64,000 bases of DNA from Lachnospiraceae bacterium (lineage in GTDB: Bacteria; Bacillota; Clostridia; Lachnospirales; Lachnospiraceae): contig JAJXRY010000002.1 in NCBI GenBank assembly GCA_021628825.1, positions 744,001 through 808,000 on the forward strand. The letters are read 5' to 3'. Position 1 is the stretch's first letter. Every line of letters begins with the position of its first letter. The translations under genes and the position numbers were made by a program. Under the pieces are notes generated by a model. The model searched no databases. It was not told the DNA's origin and was given only the letters and a program-made list of their open reading frames with translations. This document shows, in pieces, positions 20,552 to 30,867 of this stretch.

Positions 20552-22149
20552 ATGAGTAAGGTCAAAATACTAGATTGTACATTGAGGGATGGTGGATACA
20601 TTAATGACTGGAGGTTTGGTGAGGACGCAATAAAAGGAATTTGTAAGCGGCTTGCTCAGACTGGAATAGAAATATTAGAAGTGGGGTTCATTAAGGGAGA
20701 AACTTTCGATCCAGATCGAACAGTTTTTTTCCTGATATAGAGTCTATTTCATCCATGATTTATCCTAAAGCTGAGGGGGTGCAGTATGTTGCTATGCTTG
20801 ATATGAGTGCACCGATTCGCGCTGGAAAGGATTACGCCATATGACGGTACTACAGTTGATGGGATACGGGTTATTTTTTTAAAAAAAGAAAAAAATAGAT
20901 GAAGCTTATCAGTATTGTAAAAGGATCAAGGAATTAGGCTATAAGGTCTTTGTTAACTTTGTAGGAACGGATTTGTATTCGGATAAGGAATTCGTAGAAG
21001 GCATTGAAAAGTTTAATGAATTGATGCCCTCATGCGGTAGCGATAGTGGACAGTTTTTGGATTAATAAAAAGAAAGCATTTTTTTGAGATTGGCATATTT
21101 GGCAGATAATAACTTAAAGAAAGATATTGTTTTTGTGCTATCATGCTCATAATAATTTACAACAGGCATTCGGGAATGCAGAGGCACTTATTGAGATGAA
21201 CCTAAAAAGGGAGTTATGTGTTGATGCGTGTGTGTTTGGGATGGGACGTGGCGCCGGAAACCTTAATCTGGAACTGTTTGCTGGATATATGAATGAAAAT
21301 TATGGAACCCAATATCAGATAGAACCTATGCTGGAAATAATGGATGAGTATTTAAATGAGATTTATCAGAAGAAGTTCTGGGGGTATTCGTTACCGTTAT
21401 ATTTGTCAGCAAGTACAGGGTGTCATCCAAATTATGCTATCTATTATGCAGAAAAAAAGGAACATTAACAGTTAAGTCTTTTAATGAATTGCTAAGATCA
21501 ATTCCGAAGGAAGAAAAGAGCAAATATAATAAAGAACGTGCAGAGATGTTTTATCGTTCTTATCAGGAAAACTATTATGATGATAGGGACACGATTAAGG
21601 ATCTTACTGACATTGTGAGAGATAGAACAGTGTTAATCATTGCGCCAGGGAGTAGTGTCACAAAAATATGAAGATGCTATTTTTAAAAATATATTGAGTT
21701 AAGGAGACCACTTGTTTTTTTGCAATTAATTGTGCTGGTGGAAAAAAATAAAAGCTGACTATATATTTAGCAGCAATATGCGTCGTTATTCGAAAAATAG
21801 AAAAATAAATGGAATGCAAAAATGCATTATAACATCTAATATGTGCTGCGCTAAAGCAGACTATGTAGTTAACTTTTCAAGTTATGCGTCTGAAAAAGCT
21901 GAAATTGTTGATAATTCAGGGGTAATGCTGCTACATTTGCTGATAGCATTAGGAGTTAAAGCAGTTTCTATTGCTGGAATGGATGGTTATGTGGTTTGTA
22001 GAGACAGTGATTATTATGAAGATCAAAATGGACTCAATATTTCAGAGTTGGCATTAATGAGAAATCAATTAATTTCAGCGGAACTCAATGAAATTAAGGG
22101 AAGGATGCAGTTGGATTTTATTACCCCTACAAATTATGATATTGGGTAA
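20552..22149 (+). CDS. DRE-TIM aldolase fused to a Rossmann-like C-terminal domain, copy 2
   Basis: Paralogue of the gene at 4580 with the same two-domain layout, about 530 residues. The start VKILDCTLRDGGYINDWRFG aligns with copy 1. The HMGL-like metal-binding motif is HAHNNLQQAFGNAE (about 21141-21185), followed by CVFGMGRGAGNLNLELF (about 21229-21280) and ASTGCHPNYAIYYAEK. The C-terminal domain begins VLIIAPGSSVTKYEDAI, then reads DNSGVMLLHLLIALGVKAVS and IAGMDGYVV, and ends with LDFITPTNYDIG at the place where copy 1 has YEFITRTKV. Frame changes lie near 20728, 20835, 20875, 21055, 21133, 21455 and 21660. ATG 20552 starts 97 bases after the preceding glycosyltransferase. No HAD gene follows here, so a phosphatase would have to be shared with copy 1 or not needed. 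Confidence 0.75.
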
Positions 22150-22158
22150 AAGATTATA

Positions 22159-22340
22159 TTGAGATATCTGATTAAGAATAAATATGTATTAGGAATATAT
22201 GTTATATGTTTATTTCATATGCGTGGCCAACAGTGTTGAAAAATAGGGTAAACATATGGAGAAAAATAAATGGTTCTATAGAAATAGTATTGGTGGTCAT
22301 GCAAACATTAGCTAGAGTTTTATGTATAATAGGGGGTTAG
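22159..22340 (+). CDS. Small hydrophobic reading frame, uncertain
   Basis: Between the aldolase and the fucosyltransferase-like gene the + strand reads LRYLIKNKYVLGIYVICLF from TTG 22159. After a frame change near 22215 it reads YAWPTVLKNRVNIWRKINGS and IEIVLVVMQTLARVLCIIGG to a stop at 22338-22340, about 60 residues in all. One hydrophobic segment is visible at each end. I do not recognise it. It could be a small membrane protein, the tail of a larger gene lost by deletion, or chance. It stops six bases before the next start codon, which is compatible with a real coupled gene. Confidence 0.25.
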
Positions 22341-22345
22341 GCAAT

Positions 22346-23294
22346 ATGAATTTGGCAGATGAGTATAATAAAATAAATAATTCTTTTTACAAAAAAACGG
22401 TGGTTTATCATGTAGGAGTAGCTGCCGGATTTCATTCTGAAGTGGATGCAATGATGCAGTGTATGTTGTATTGCTATGTGAATAAAATAAAGTTTATTCT
22501 CTATGCGGATGATGCGAATTTTGCAGGGGGCCATGGCTGGAATGAGTTCTTTGAATCATTTTGTGAAGAGAACCACGATAGAATGAATCATATTGCAAAT
22601 TACAGACTTCCTATTTCGTGGTATAGAGTAGATCGTAAAATTTTAGCGAGGATCTTGAAAAAGAAATTAGGCGTTGATTATTTGACTTTCGACATCTTCG
22701 GAAAATGTATTCCACGTGAATATAGTACGGTTGTGGAGGTGGAGTGGCCTCTTTTTAATATCAAAGGGACAAACTTAGGTGAATTTGCTAAGCTTAGTAA
22801 AATAGCATTAAAATATAATAAAAAGACTTTAAAAGAGGTTAATGAATTAATTGCTACAGTGCAATTACCGGAAAAAGTATGTTTCTATCCAGTTTAGAGG
22901 CGGAGATAAATCTTTAGAATATAACAATTTAATTAACACGAAAGATGCTCTGGAAAAAAATAAATATGAATATATCTGATATATTTATTTTTTTACCGAT
23001 GATTATCGTTTCGTAAGGGAGGTCAGGGAGTTGCGTCCACAGTGGAATGTGTATACGTTAACCAGAGAGAATGAGTGTGGATATATAAACAGCAAATTTC
23101 AGAAATTGCCATGGAACGAAAAGAGAAAAGATATGATCAAGCTGTTTGCTATGGTTGAAATATGTCTGGCATCGTATATACATTTTGGGGATGAACAGGC
23201 ATGTGTAAATAATTATATTAAATCATTAAAAAAAGCAATGAAAGTTATTATTCAATTTGGGAAAGATAATTCGACAAGTGATTTTTACGTGTAA
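22346..23294 (+). CDS. Fucosyltransferase-like glycosyltransferase (frameshifted)
   Basis: About 315 residues. The strongest clue is YVSIQFRGGDKS (about 22875-22912, recovered by a frame change near 22880). It is a variant of the H-x-R-x-G-D-K motif that binds GDP-fucose in alpha-1,6- and O-fucosyltransferases (FUT8/NodZ/POFUT type). Upstream come TVVYHVGVAAGFHSEVDAMM and FILYADDANFAGGHGWNEFF; downstream come DIFIFTDDYRFVREVRELRP and VEICLASYIHFGDEQACVNN. These fit the expected order: N-terminal strand, acceptor region, donor motif, then a strand with FTDD and a serine- or acid-rich loop. ATG 22346 is preferred over 22322 because it follows AGGGGG at 22331. Further frame changes are near 22950 and 22995. 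The donor may not be GDP-fucose. Confidence 0.5.
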
Positions 23295-23328
23295 TTAAAT
23301 TAGACAACGTAAGAGGATAACGGGATTA

Positions 23329-24338
23329 ATGAACATATCAATTGGGGAAAGATCAAGAACTGAGTGGGTAGACATCGCAAAGGGAATAGGTATAGTGTGT
23401 GTATGTCTGGGGCATTTGGGTATAGAAAGTATAGATCGCGTTGTATTTACCTTTCATATGCCATTGTTTTTTATATTAAGTGGCATGTTCCTGAATGGAA
23501 ATGTACCATTTAGCGAATTCATTAAAAAGAAAAGTAAGAGATTGCTGGTTCCGTATTATGTTACAGGAGGGATAATTTGTTTCCTCGTATTTTGGGCAGA
23601 TGTTTTCAGAAAAAAATGTGGGAAAGAATTTTACCTGATCTATGCTCAATGTTTATAGCTGTTCTTTGCGGGTCTTGTTTTAAGGTTTTTGATGTGATTG
23701 ATGGAGTGGGGGCACTTTGGTTTTTATGGGCGTTATTTTGGGCTAGTGTACTGGTAAAATTATTAATTCCATATAAATGGGGAGCGGTATATATTTGTAT
23801 ATTATCCGTATTTTCTTATATATCTACACGTTATTTCTGGCTGCCTTTAAGCATACAACCTGGAATATGTGCTTCTATATTTGTCTATTTGGGTGTAAGA
23901 CTGCAAGCGGTAAATTGGAATGAGGCATTGAATTGGAAAAGGGCATTTGGGGGCATTCGTTGTTTTTGTTAGAAGTGATTTTTAATATTCATTTGGATAT
24001 GGGACAGAATATTTATGATTATGGAATAGTGAGTGTCTTGGGAGCCATTTGTTGTTGCTATTTTATATTCTATATTTCAAATTTATTAAGTTATACAAAT
24101 TTGAAAAAAATATTGTATTATTATGGGACAATACTCCCTTCCAATATTATGTATTCATCAGATTGAAATGAAAGTATTTCCATGGGGTGTAGTTTTACAC
24201 ATTCTTGAAAAAGTTGGGTTTGATAGGTGGTTTAATCTTATTGTGATAGGTGTTAGAATTGTTGGGTTTTATATTTGTATAAAATTGTGGATTAAACTAT
24301 CATCAATTATAAAAAAATCTAGCAAAGGCTTGGGGTAG
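23329..24338 (+). CDS. Acyltransferase 3 family membrane protein (O-acetyltransferase)
   Basis: Polytopic acyltransferase_3 (OatA/WecH/NodX-like) protein, about 335 residues, expected to transfer acetyl or a similar acyl group onto sugar hydroxyls. The N-terminus RTEWVDIAKGIGIVCVCLGH carries the conserved D-x-x-[KR]-G and the catalytic-type His after the first helix. RVVFTFHMPLFFILSGMFLN (about 23437-23497) is the characteristic second block. About eight to ten hydrophobic segments follow to 24300, including VGALWFLWALFWASVLVKLL. Frame changes occur near 23615, 23965 and 24130. The start at 23329 is 35 bases after the upstream stop. It is the last gene of the very AT-rich block, and the next gene follows at 12 bases. 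O-acetylation of the polysaccharide is the likely role. Confidence 0.8.
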
Positions 24339-24349
24339 CAAGGAGAGAA

Positions 24350-25185
24350 ATGAAAAAAGTTTTAATAACCGGAGCAGCAGGCTACATAGGCAGGCATGTT
24401 GTAAAAGAGTTTCTGGATCATAATTATATGGTATATGCTAATGATTTGAATAACAAAGGAATTGATGATAGGGCAACGATTATCGATTATCCGATTTTTG
24501 ATGGAAACAAGGATATTTTTAGCCGGCTTGGAGAGCCGGATATTCTTGTTCATTTAGCGTGGAGAGATGGATTTATTCACAATTCTAATGCACATATGGA
24601 AGATTTGTCAAAGCATATGATCTTTTTAAACAATATGATGGCGGGCGGCTTGAAGAGCATATCCGTTATGGGAAGCATGCATGAAGTAGGCTACTGGGAA
24701 GGCCCGATTGATGAGAATACCCCATGCAACCCAATGTCAATGTATGGTGTGGCTAAGAATGCTTTAAGACAGGCGCTGCTATTAAAAAAACCAGGAACAG
24801 TGATGTTGTGGTGCATTGGTTACGTGCTTATTATATTTATGGGGATGATATGCGGGGAAGTTCCATATTCTCGAAAATTGTACAGGCAGCAGAAGATGGA
24901 AAAGAAGAATTCCCATTTACTTCAGGAGAAAACCAGTATGATTTTATTCATATTGATGAACTGGCAAAACAAATTTATTATGCAAGTGTACAGGATAAAG
25001 AGCAGGGAATTATTAATGTGTGTTCAGGGGTGCCGGTTCCCTTAAAAGATCAGGTGGAAAAGTTTATCAAGGATAAGAAGCTTAATATTTCACTGAAGTA
25101 TGGAGCCTATCCGGACAGAGAATATGATTCTCCTAAAGTATGGGGAAATCCTGAGAGAATAAATCGTATTATGGGAGTAAAGTAA
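24350..25185 (+). CDS. NAD-dependent epimerase/dehydratase (extended SDR)
   Basis: Extended short-chain dehydrogenase of about 278 residues acting on a nucleotide sugar. The NAD-binding motif VLITGAAGYIGRHVVKEFLD is at residues 4-23. The catalytic tyrosine and lysine are in SMYGVAKNAL (about 24739-24768, Y-x-x-x-K). The upstream serine region is SVMGSMHEVGY. After a frame change in the A run at 24784-24790 the protein continues VVHWLRAYYIYGDDMRGSSI (about 24805-24864) and NQYDFIHIDELAKQIYYASV, typical of UDP-sugar epimerases and dTDP-4-dehydro reductases. It ends INRIMGVK at 25185. ATG 24350 lies 12 bases after the acyltransferase stop with AAGGAGAG just before it. The precise sugar conversion is not predictable from this. 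Confidence 0.8.
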
Positions 25186-25186
25186 A

Positions 25187-26027
25187 GTGAAAAAAAGCAG
25201 GCATTCAGTGGAGAAGATGTGACAATTGTAGTTTGCGCTTATAAGGAATGTGAGTATCTGGAAGAAAGCATTTTGTCAGTGATAAATCAAAGTGTAAAGA
25301 CCAGGGTGGTCATTTCAACATCTACTCCGAATGATTTTATCAATGGATTGGCAGAGAAGTATCATTTAGAAGTGTGGATCAATCCGGATGGTGGACATGC
25401 AAAGGATTATAATTTTGCAATCCAAAGGACAAGTACACCTGTCTGCATTATGGCACATCAGGATGATTTAATGCATACTGATTTTGTAAAGAAAAGTCTG
25501 GAAGCGATTAATGATTCGGACAGACCGATTATTGCATTCACGGATTATAAGGAAATGCATGGAACGACGATAGATAAAGCAGATTCCCAAATGGTACGAA
25601 TCAAGCGCTTTCTGTTATGGCCCATGAAAATCAAGTGGTTGAGCAATACGGTTTTCGGGAAGAGGCTCTGTCAATGCTTAGGTGATCCGATCACGCATCC
25701 AAGTGTGACGTATATTAAGTCGGAAATGCCGGAGGATTGTTTCAGGGAGCAGTATCAGTCTGCAATGGACTGGGATTTGTGGGAGAGACTTTCCAAACAG
25801 CCGGGGAGATTTGTTTATGTGGATGAAGTTCTTTTTCTTCCACAGAATGCATGAACAGACAGCAACGGCGAAACTTATTGGAAATTCCGGCCGCAGAAGT
25901 GAGGAAGACTACGAGCTGTTATGCAGGTTTTTGGGCAAAGTGGATTGCCCGGATTATTATGAAGTTCTATAAAAAAAGGCACAGACTTTTTTTATTAGTC
26001 AGCCCGGATTTTTTTATGAAGACATGA
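25187..26027 (+). CDS. Family 2 glycosyltransferase
   Basis: GT2 enzyme with GT-A fold, about 280 residues. VTIVVCAYKECEYLEESILS (about 25219-25278) is the first strand and helix. WINPDGGHAKDYNFAIQRTS and VCIMAHQDDLMHTDFVKKSL supply the substrate-binding and H-Q-D-D metal motif (about 25441-25497). AMDWDLWERLSKQPGRFVYV is the acceptor-side segment. Removing one T from the run 25832-25836 continues the protein through EVLFFHRMHEQTATA. A further frame change around 25928 gives ARIIMKFYKKRHRLFLLVSP to a stop at 26025-26027, which I prefer to an earlier stop at 25970. The probable start is GTG 25187, one base after the epimerase stop, with a frame change in the following A run. Confidence 0.75.
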
Positions 26028-26083
26028 TTCATTACACGATTGAAAAGAAGAGGCGGAATAAGAGATGCCATTATGAGGAAAAG

Positions 26084-27597
26084 ATGGAAGGGACCATGTA
26101 TAAAAAAGCGAAGCCATATCTGATCAGTTTGATTTTTGCAGTATATGTAATATTTAATGTAGTACTGTTGTGCTTTCATGCACCATGGCGGGATGAAGCA
26201 AATGTCTGGCTTATGGCGCGTGATTTAAGTCCGTTGCAGTTATTAAGAGAGATTAAATACCAGGGGCATCCTTGCCTGTGGTATTTTCTTGTTATGCCAT
26301 TTGCTAAATTGGGATTGCCATTTCGTACGATAGGGATTATCAGCACCATAGTTATGACGGTGGCAGCGGGGATCTATTTGTGGAAAGGACCACAGTGGAT
26401 TGGAATAAAGGCATTGGTTGTATTTTCGCCGATATTTACCTATTTTTATCCTACGATTGCGCGGAACTACTGTCTGATAGCCTTAATTCTGATCTTGCTG
26501 GCATGGAATTATTCAGAGAGAAATGAACATCCCGTTCGCTATGGGATCCTGCTTGGTTTATTGGTTCAGGCAGATACGATTGCAATAGCTCCGGCAGGTA
26601 TGATTGCATTAGTCTGGTTTGTCGAAAATGTTTATAATAGAATTCATACCGGATCTATGAAGCATTTAGGGAATTGTCTTAAGGGAATCTGGATTCCGTT
26701 TGTTAGTCTCTTATTTTGGATTGCACAGTTTTATCAGGTTTCAGACAGCCCGATGTTTGAATTTCAAAAGTTTGGAGCGCGTGAGCTGCTTTGTGAAATC
26801 CGCAATTATGCTTATATCATTTTGATACGTGTGACCGGCTTCAGCCAGACTGTATGTACTATCTTTTTTTGTGCTTCTTCTGCTGGCAGCAGTGATTGTT
26901 TCATGCCGGCTGCGCAACATGGGAGCTGCCATGGTGATGCTGCTTAGCTATCTGTTTCAGTGTGTGTTCAGTGTAATGGTCTATCAGCTTCATATCTGGC
27001 ATTATCTTTCCCTTGCCTTCACACTATTGTGGATGATGTGGGCAATGCAAAAGACTGCCGAGGAAAAGAAAAGGGAAAAGGACAGGATTTATCAGGTGGC
27101 GGCAGGGGTGCTGCAGGTTCTGACCGGAATTCTTGCAGTGGCAATGTTCCTGCATTGGAACTCTGAGGCGGAGCCATCGAATCTTCAGCAGGCATTCTAT
27201 GGAAGCTATTCAGACGGACAGAATGCGGCAGAGTTCATCCGGGAGGAGATTGCACCTGATGAAATTATACTTTCAACGGATGTGCCAATGGAATCTACGA
27301 TATTGGCCTATTTGAAGGATTACCGGTTTTTATTATGCAGGAAGTGGAAAGGTTACTTCCTATGCGGATTGGAGTGAAGAGCAGAGCCAGACAATATCAT
27401 GGAACCGGATAATTACATGGTGCAAAGAAAGCTTCCCGGAGAAAGATTATATTTATCTTATACAGGGCAGCGACTCGTGCATTACGGATCCGGAGAAGCT
27501 GGAGGAACAGGAATGTATTTATGAGACGGAAGGCTCTACAGTTCGTGGTGAAGAATACAGAATATACCGGATTGCCTTGAAGAATGAGAAAGGATAG
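26084..27597 (+). CDS. GT-C-type polytopic membrane glycosyltransferase
   Basis: About 504 residues. A first helix (about 26111-26170) is followed by an acidic loop HAPWRDEANVWLMARDLSPL (about 26179-26238) with the D-E pair characteristic of GT-C (PMT/ArnT/GT39-like) active sites, then LLREIKYQGHPCLWYFLVMP. About ten further hydrophobic stretches run to 27160. A C-terminal extracytoplasmic portion contains AAEFIREEIAPDEIILSTDV and ends YRIYRIALKNEKG. Frame changes lie near 26865 and 27325, each at T runs. ATG 26084 is preceded by GAGGAAAAG. The stop at 27597 is followed by a strong promoter for the next gene. Such proteins transfer a sugar from a polyprenyl-phosphate donor on the outer face. 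Donor and acceptor are unknown. Confidence 0.7.
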
Positions 27598-27620
27598 AGG
27601 CGGAACCGTGGGATGCTGAT

Positions 27621-27649
27621 TTGACGCTGATCAGGCAAAATGATATAAT
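27621..27649 (+). promoter_or_regulatory. Sigma-70-type promoter for the 27.7-kb gene
   Basis: TTGACG at 27621-27626 and TATAAT at 27644-27649 are separated by exactly 17 bases. This is near the consensus for the housekeeping sigma factor. Transcription would start near 27656, about 50 bases before ATG 27707. It lies just after the stop of the preceding membrane-protein gene, so the second glycan block can be transcribed independently of the upstream genes. Confidence 0.75.
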
Positions 27650-27706
27650 GAATTGCTTTATAAAAAGGCAGAGTTGTATATATTATATTAACCGGAAAAA
27701 GAGAAA

Positions 27707-29674
27707 ATGAGAGATGTCATTACGTGGAAAAAAAGTATTTTTTTGTAGGTAGTATTAGTTTGTTTGTTTTTTTGCATTGCTGCGCTGTTTTGTTCCATTA
27801 AGAAATATCGCATTTTTTTGCTGCGGCCTGTACGGTCTTCGTGATAGCGGCAGTATTATTTTTACATAATATCAGGCAGATTAAAGCCGGAATGGTCTGA
27901 CAAAGCAGAAAAAATATGGTGTGTATTACCGGTTGGAGCACTTATTATCTGGATGATATTATTTTATATTAATGAAACCAATACGGAACAGGCCCTGAAT
28001 GCAGATGAACTGATACGAAGAACATTTCCCTTTCCGCTCTGGATAACGCTGATGCTTGGTGGAACGGTGGTATGTCTTTTTTTCCTTTTAAAGAGGTCTT
28101 CAACAGAAAAAAAGTATATGGAATAAATAAGATTGTACGGGTTGTAATTACGGTTTTTGTTTACGATTGGTACATCGGTTCAATTTTATGCACCGAATAT
28201 TTTTCAGGATGTTCAGGGAGGAACATATCACAGCCATGCATATACCAACAGCATTATAAATGCATGCTGGCTTATACCATATAGCCATCATATGGAATCC
28301 TTATATGGGCATTATGCAATTCTTTATATGCCGGTTTTTAAAAGCAATGCATAGATTTCTTCATGTGGATTATCTGACGGGAATCTGGATAGTGACCGCC
28401 GTGATTGCAGGGGTATCGATCCTGTTGTTTGCATATATTTTTAAATTATTTTGCTAAAAAGCAATGTGATTTATTATCTTGGATTGTTTGCGATTGGCGA
28501 GGAGTATTTCATGCTGATGCAGGGAGGGGTATATATGCAGGTGCATCCTCATAGAATGATATTTCCGGTTGCTGTAGCAGCACTTGCCTTACTCGAGCAT
28601 AGAAAACAAAAGCGGTATCACGTGCTTTCTGTTATTTTGCTGACATTGTCTTTTGTGTGGTCAACAGAAGTGGGAATTGTTACTATGCTGGCTTATGCAG
28701 CGTATAGCTGGGCATGGTATACCATGGATGGTGAGAAGTTTTCAGTCCGTAAAGCAGGGCTGTTATTCAGAGAGGGCGCTATTTATGTATTATTGCCATT
28801 TGCCCTGGCCTATGGTGTGATTAATGGATATAATCTTTTGGCAGGTGGCAGTATTTTGAACTTCAAAGAATTTATGTTCCCGCTCATTTCGGATAGGGGA
28901 TATATTGACAGTATAGAGCTGCCGCTTCCCGATGTGACACATACATGGATTGGATCTGCTGTCCTGTTCCTTGCAATTACGGTGATGTCTTTGTTTTACC
29001 TGTTGCTGCCCAAAAAGGGAGAGGAAAAGGGAGAAAAGCCATATTATTTCCTTCTGGGAATCATGTGTCTTGGATTAATGCTGTATTATATTAATCGACC
29101 TGTGGAAGGCTGTATGTTTATTGTTATGTTTCTGATGCTGATCATACAGGCAATTATTCTTCAAAAGAGCCAGAAGGTATATTTGGAGTGGAAAGAAAGC
29201 AAAGAAGCATTATTTGCCAGACCACAGCGCTTCCTGTTTCTTTCATTACGAATTATTACTACATTTATTTTGTTTATTATGGCCTTCGACAGCCTGTATT
29301 CTATGCCTTCTGCATGGAAAAAATCGGCTGAGACCATATGGAAGCGGGATGAACTTGTCGAGTTTGCAGAGTACATTTGGATACAAATTCCACCGAATGC
29401 CAAATCTTTCGGAGAAGGTGTTCCGGAACTGATGGCACTGATAGACAGGGATACTCATTTGCACACGACGGAATGGTCTTACCGGAACACTCCTCTTGAT
29501 ACGATGGAGCTGGTGCGAAAGGATCTGGAGGACGAAGAATGGTTTTTCTGTTCCACCGCGAGTCTTTATTATATGCAATGTGAATATCCGGGACTGACAG
29601 ACCACTTTTATCTTCATGAGACATTTGAATATAATGGAGCAGAGTTTGCCTTTTTTAGAAAAACAGAGGGATAA
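27707..29674 (+). CDS. Large polytopic membrane protein, GT-C/DUF6056-like
   Basis: About 655 residues when joined. The first third is broken by frame changes near 27740, 27825, 27890, 28120, 28160, 28340 and 28440. Readable parts include IRRTFPFPLWITLMLGGTVV and QFYAPNIFQDVQGGTYHSHA. SHHMESLYGHYAILYMPV (about 28284-28335) resembles the loop of related membrane proteins that bind lipid-linked substrates. From 28451 a long clean stretch has ten or so hydrophobic segments, with QGGVYMQVHPHRMIFPVAVA and RGYIDSIELPLPDVTHTWIG in loops. A C-terminal soluble part ends HETFEYNGAEFAFFRKTEG. ATG 27707 follows GAAAAAGAG. Membrane location is certain; a glycosyltransferase role is inferred from context and general layout only. 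Confidence 0.6.
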
Positions 29675-29690
29675 AACCGGAGAGAAGCTT

Positions 29691-30845
29691 ATGGGAGAAA
29701 TGTATGACAGAATTATTATTGGAGCAGGTCTATATGGATTGTATGCGGCCAGGTTTTGCGGAAAACTGGGACAAAAGGTTTTAGTTCTGGAATACGATCA
29801 GGCACCGTTTGAGCGGGCAACTTATATTAATCAGGCGAGAGTTCACATGGGCTATCATTATCCGAGAAGCCTGACAACCGCAGTAAAATCGGCAGGCTAT
29901 TTCAGGCGTTTTTGTAGAGGATTTTGGATTTTTGTATTTATGATCAGTTCGATCAGGTATACGCTACATCAGATAAGTTTTTCCTGGACGAATGCCCGGC
30001 AATTTATGGATTTTTTTGTAAGGCGGCCGGAATTCGGTGTGATGAGATATCTCCGTCCTGCTATTTTAAGCCCGGAATGTGTGATGGGGCTTTTCTGACT
30101 CAGGAATATACTTATGATGCCAAAATTCTCCAAAAAAATATTATGAGCAGGAATTGGAAGATCTTACCGATGTTACCATCGTCTATGGAGCAAGAATAGA
30201 AAGGATCATTAAAAAAAGCATAATTCATTTGAGGTATGGCTGCATGGTGATGTCAGAATGGAGGCTCCGTTTGTGCTGAATGCAACCTATGCATCTGTAA
30301 ATCAGGTGATCAATAAGCTGGAAGGGCTGGATCATACATTCTTTGATATTAAATATGAACTTTGTGAAATTATTCTCTGTGAGCCGTCTCAGGCTCTTAA
30401 AGGTGCCGGAATTACAGTGATGGATGGACCGTTCTTTTCTATCATGCCTTTTGGAAGGACAGGACTTCATTCGTTGACATCGGTAACCTTTTACGCCTCA
30501 TGTGACTTCATACGATGAATTTCCCTCCTTTAAATGTCAGAGAGGAATTCAGGGTTCGAATTTTACGTGTTCGGAGGATAATTTGGGAAATTGTAACAGC
30601 TGTCCTCATAAACCGGATTCTGCGTGGCCGTATATGTCACATCTGGCAGATAAGTATTTGAAAGATGAATATACCTATACTTATAAAGAATCCTTGTATT
30701 CTATGAAACCTATTCTGAAATCCTCTGAGGTAGATGATTCCAGACCGACAGCAATCAGGGTGCTCAGTGAAGCGCCTGTTTTTTTATCAGCGTACTTTCC
30801 GGAAAGATAAATACAGTGTATGATTTGGACGAATATTTAATGTAA
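29691..30845 (+). CDS. FAD-dependent oxidoreductase of the glycan block
   Basis: About 384 residues. The dinucleotide-binding motif YDRIIIGAGLYGLYAARFCG (G-x-G-x-x-G variant) is at the N-terminus, followed by KVLVLEYDQAPFERATYINQ with the Glu that contacts the ribose of FAD, and ARVHMGYHYPRSLTTAVKSA. After frame changes near 29915, 30130 and 30210 it continues APFVLNATYASVNQVINKLE (about 30265-30325, the usual second FAD contact with N-A-T), MDGPFFSIMPFGRTGLHSLT and a Cys-rich segment CSEDNLGNCNSCPHKP. It ends LDEYLM at 30845. It belongs broadly to the DAO/FAD-dependent oxidoreductase fold. Placement between a membrane glycosyltransferase and two GT2 genes suggests oxidation or isomerisation of a sugar. 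A UDP-galactopyranose-mutase-like role is possible but not shown. Confidence 0.6.
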
Positions 30846-30867
30846 ATATGGGAGAATAAAGAATAAG

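Noticed and set aside
22256..22315. 20-codon reading frame starting ATG 22256 (MEKNKWFYRNS)
   Set aside because: No ribosome site and it overlaps a longer, more protein-like frame; judged chance.
24624..24660. Epimerase as a broken gene
   Set aside because: Only one change, in the A run at 24784-24790, is needed and all SDR motifs are present on both sides.
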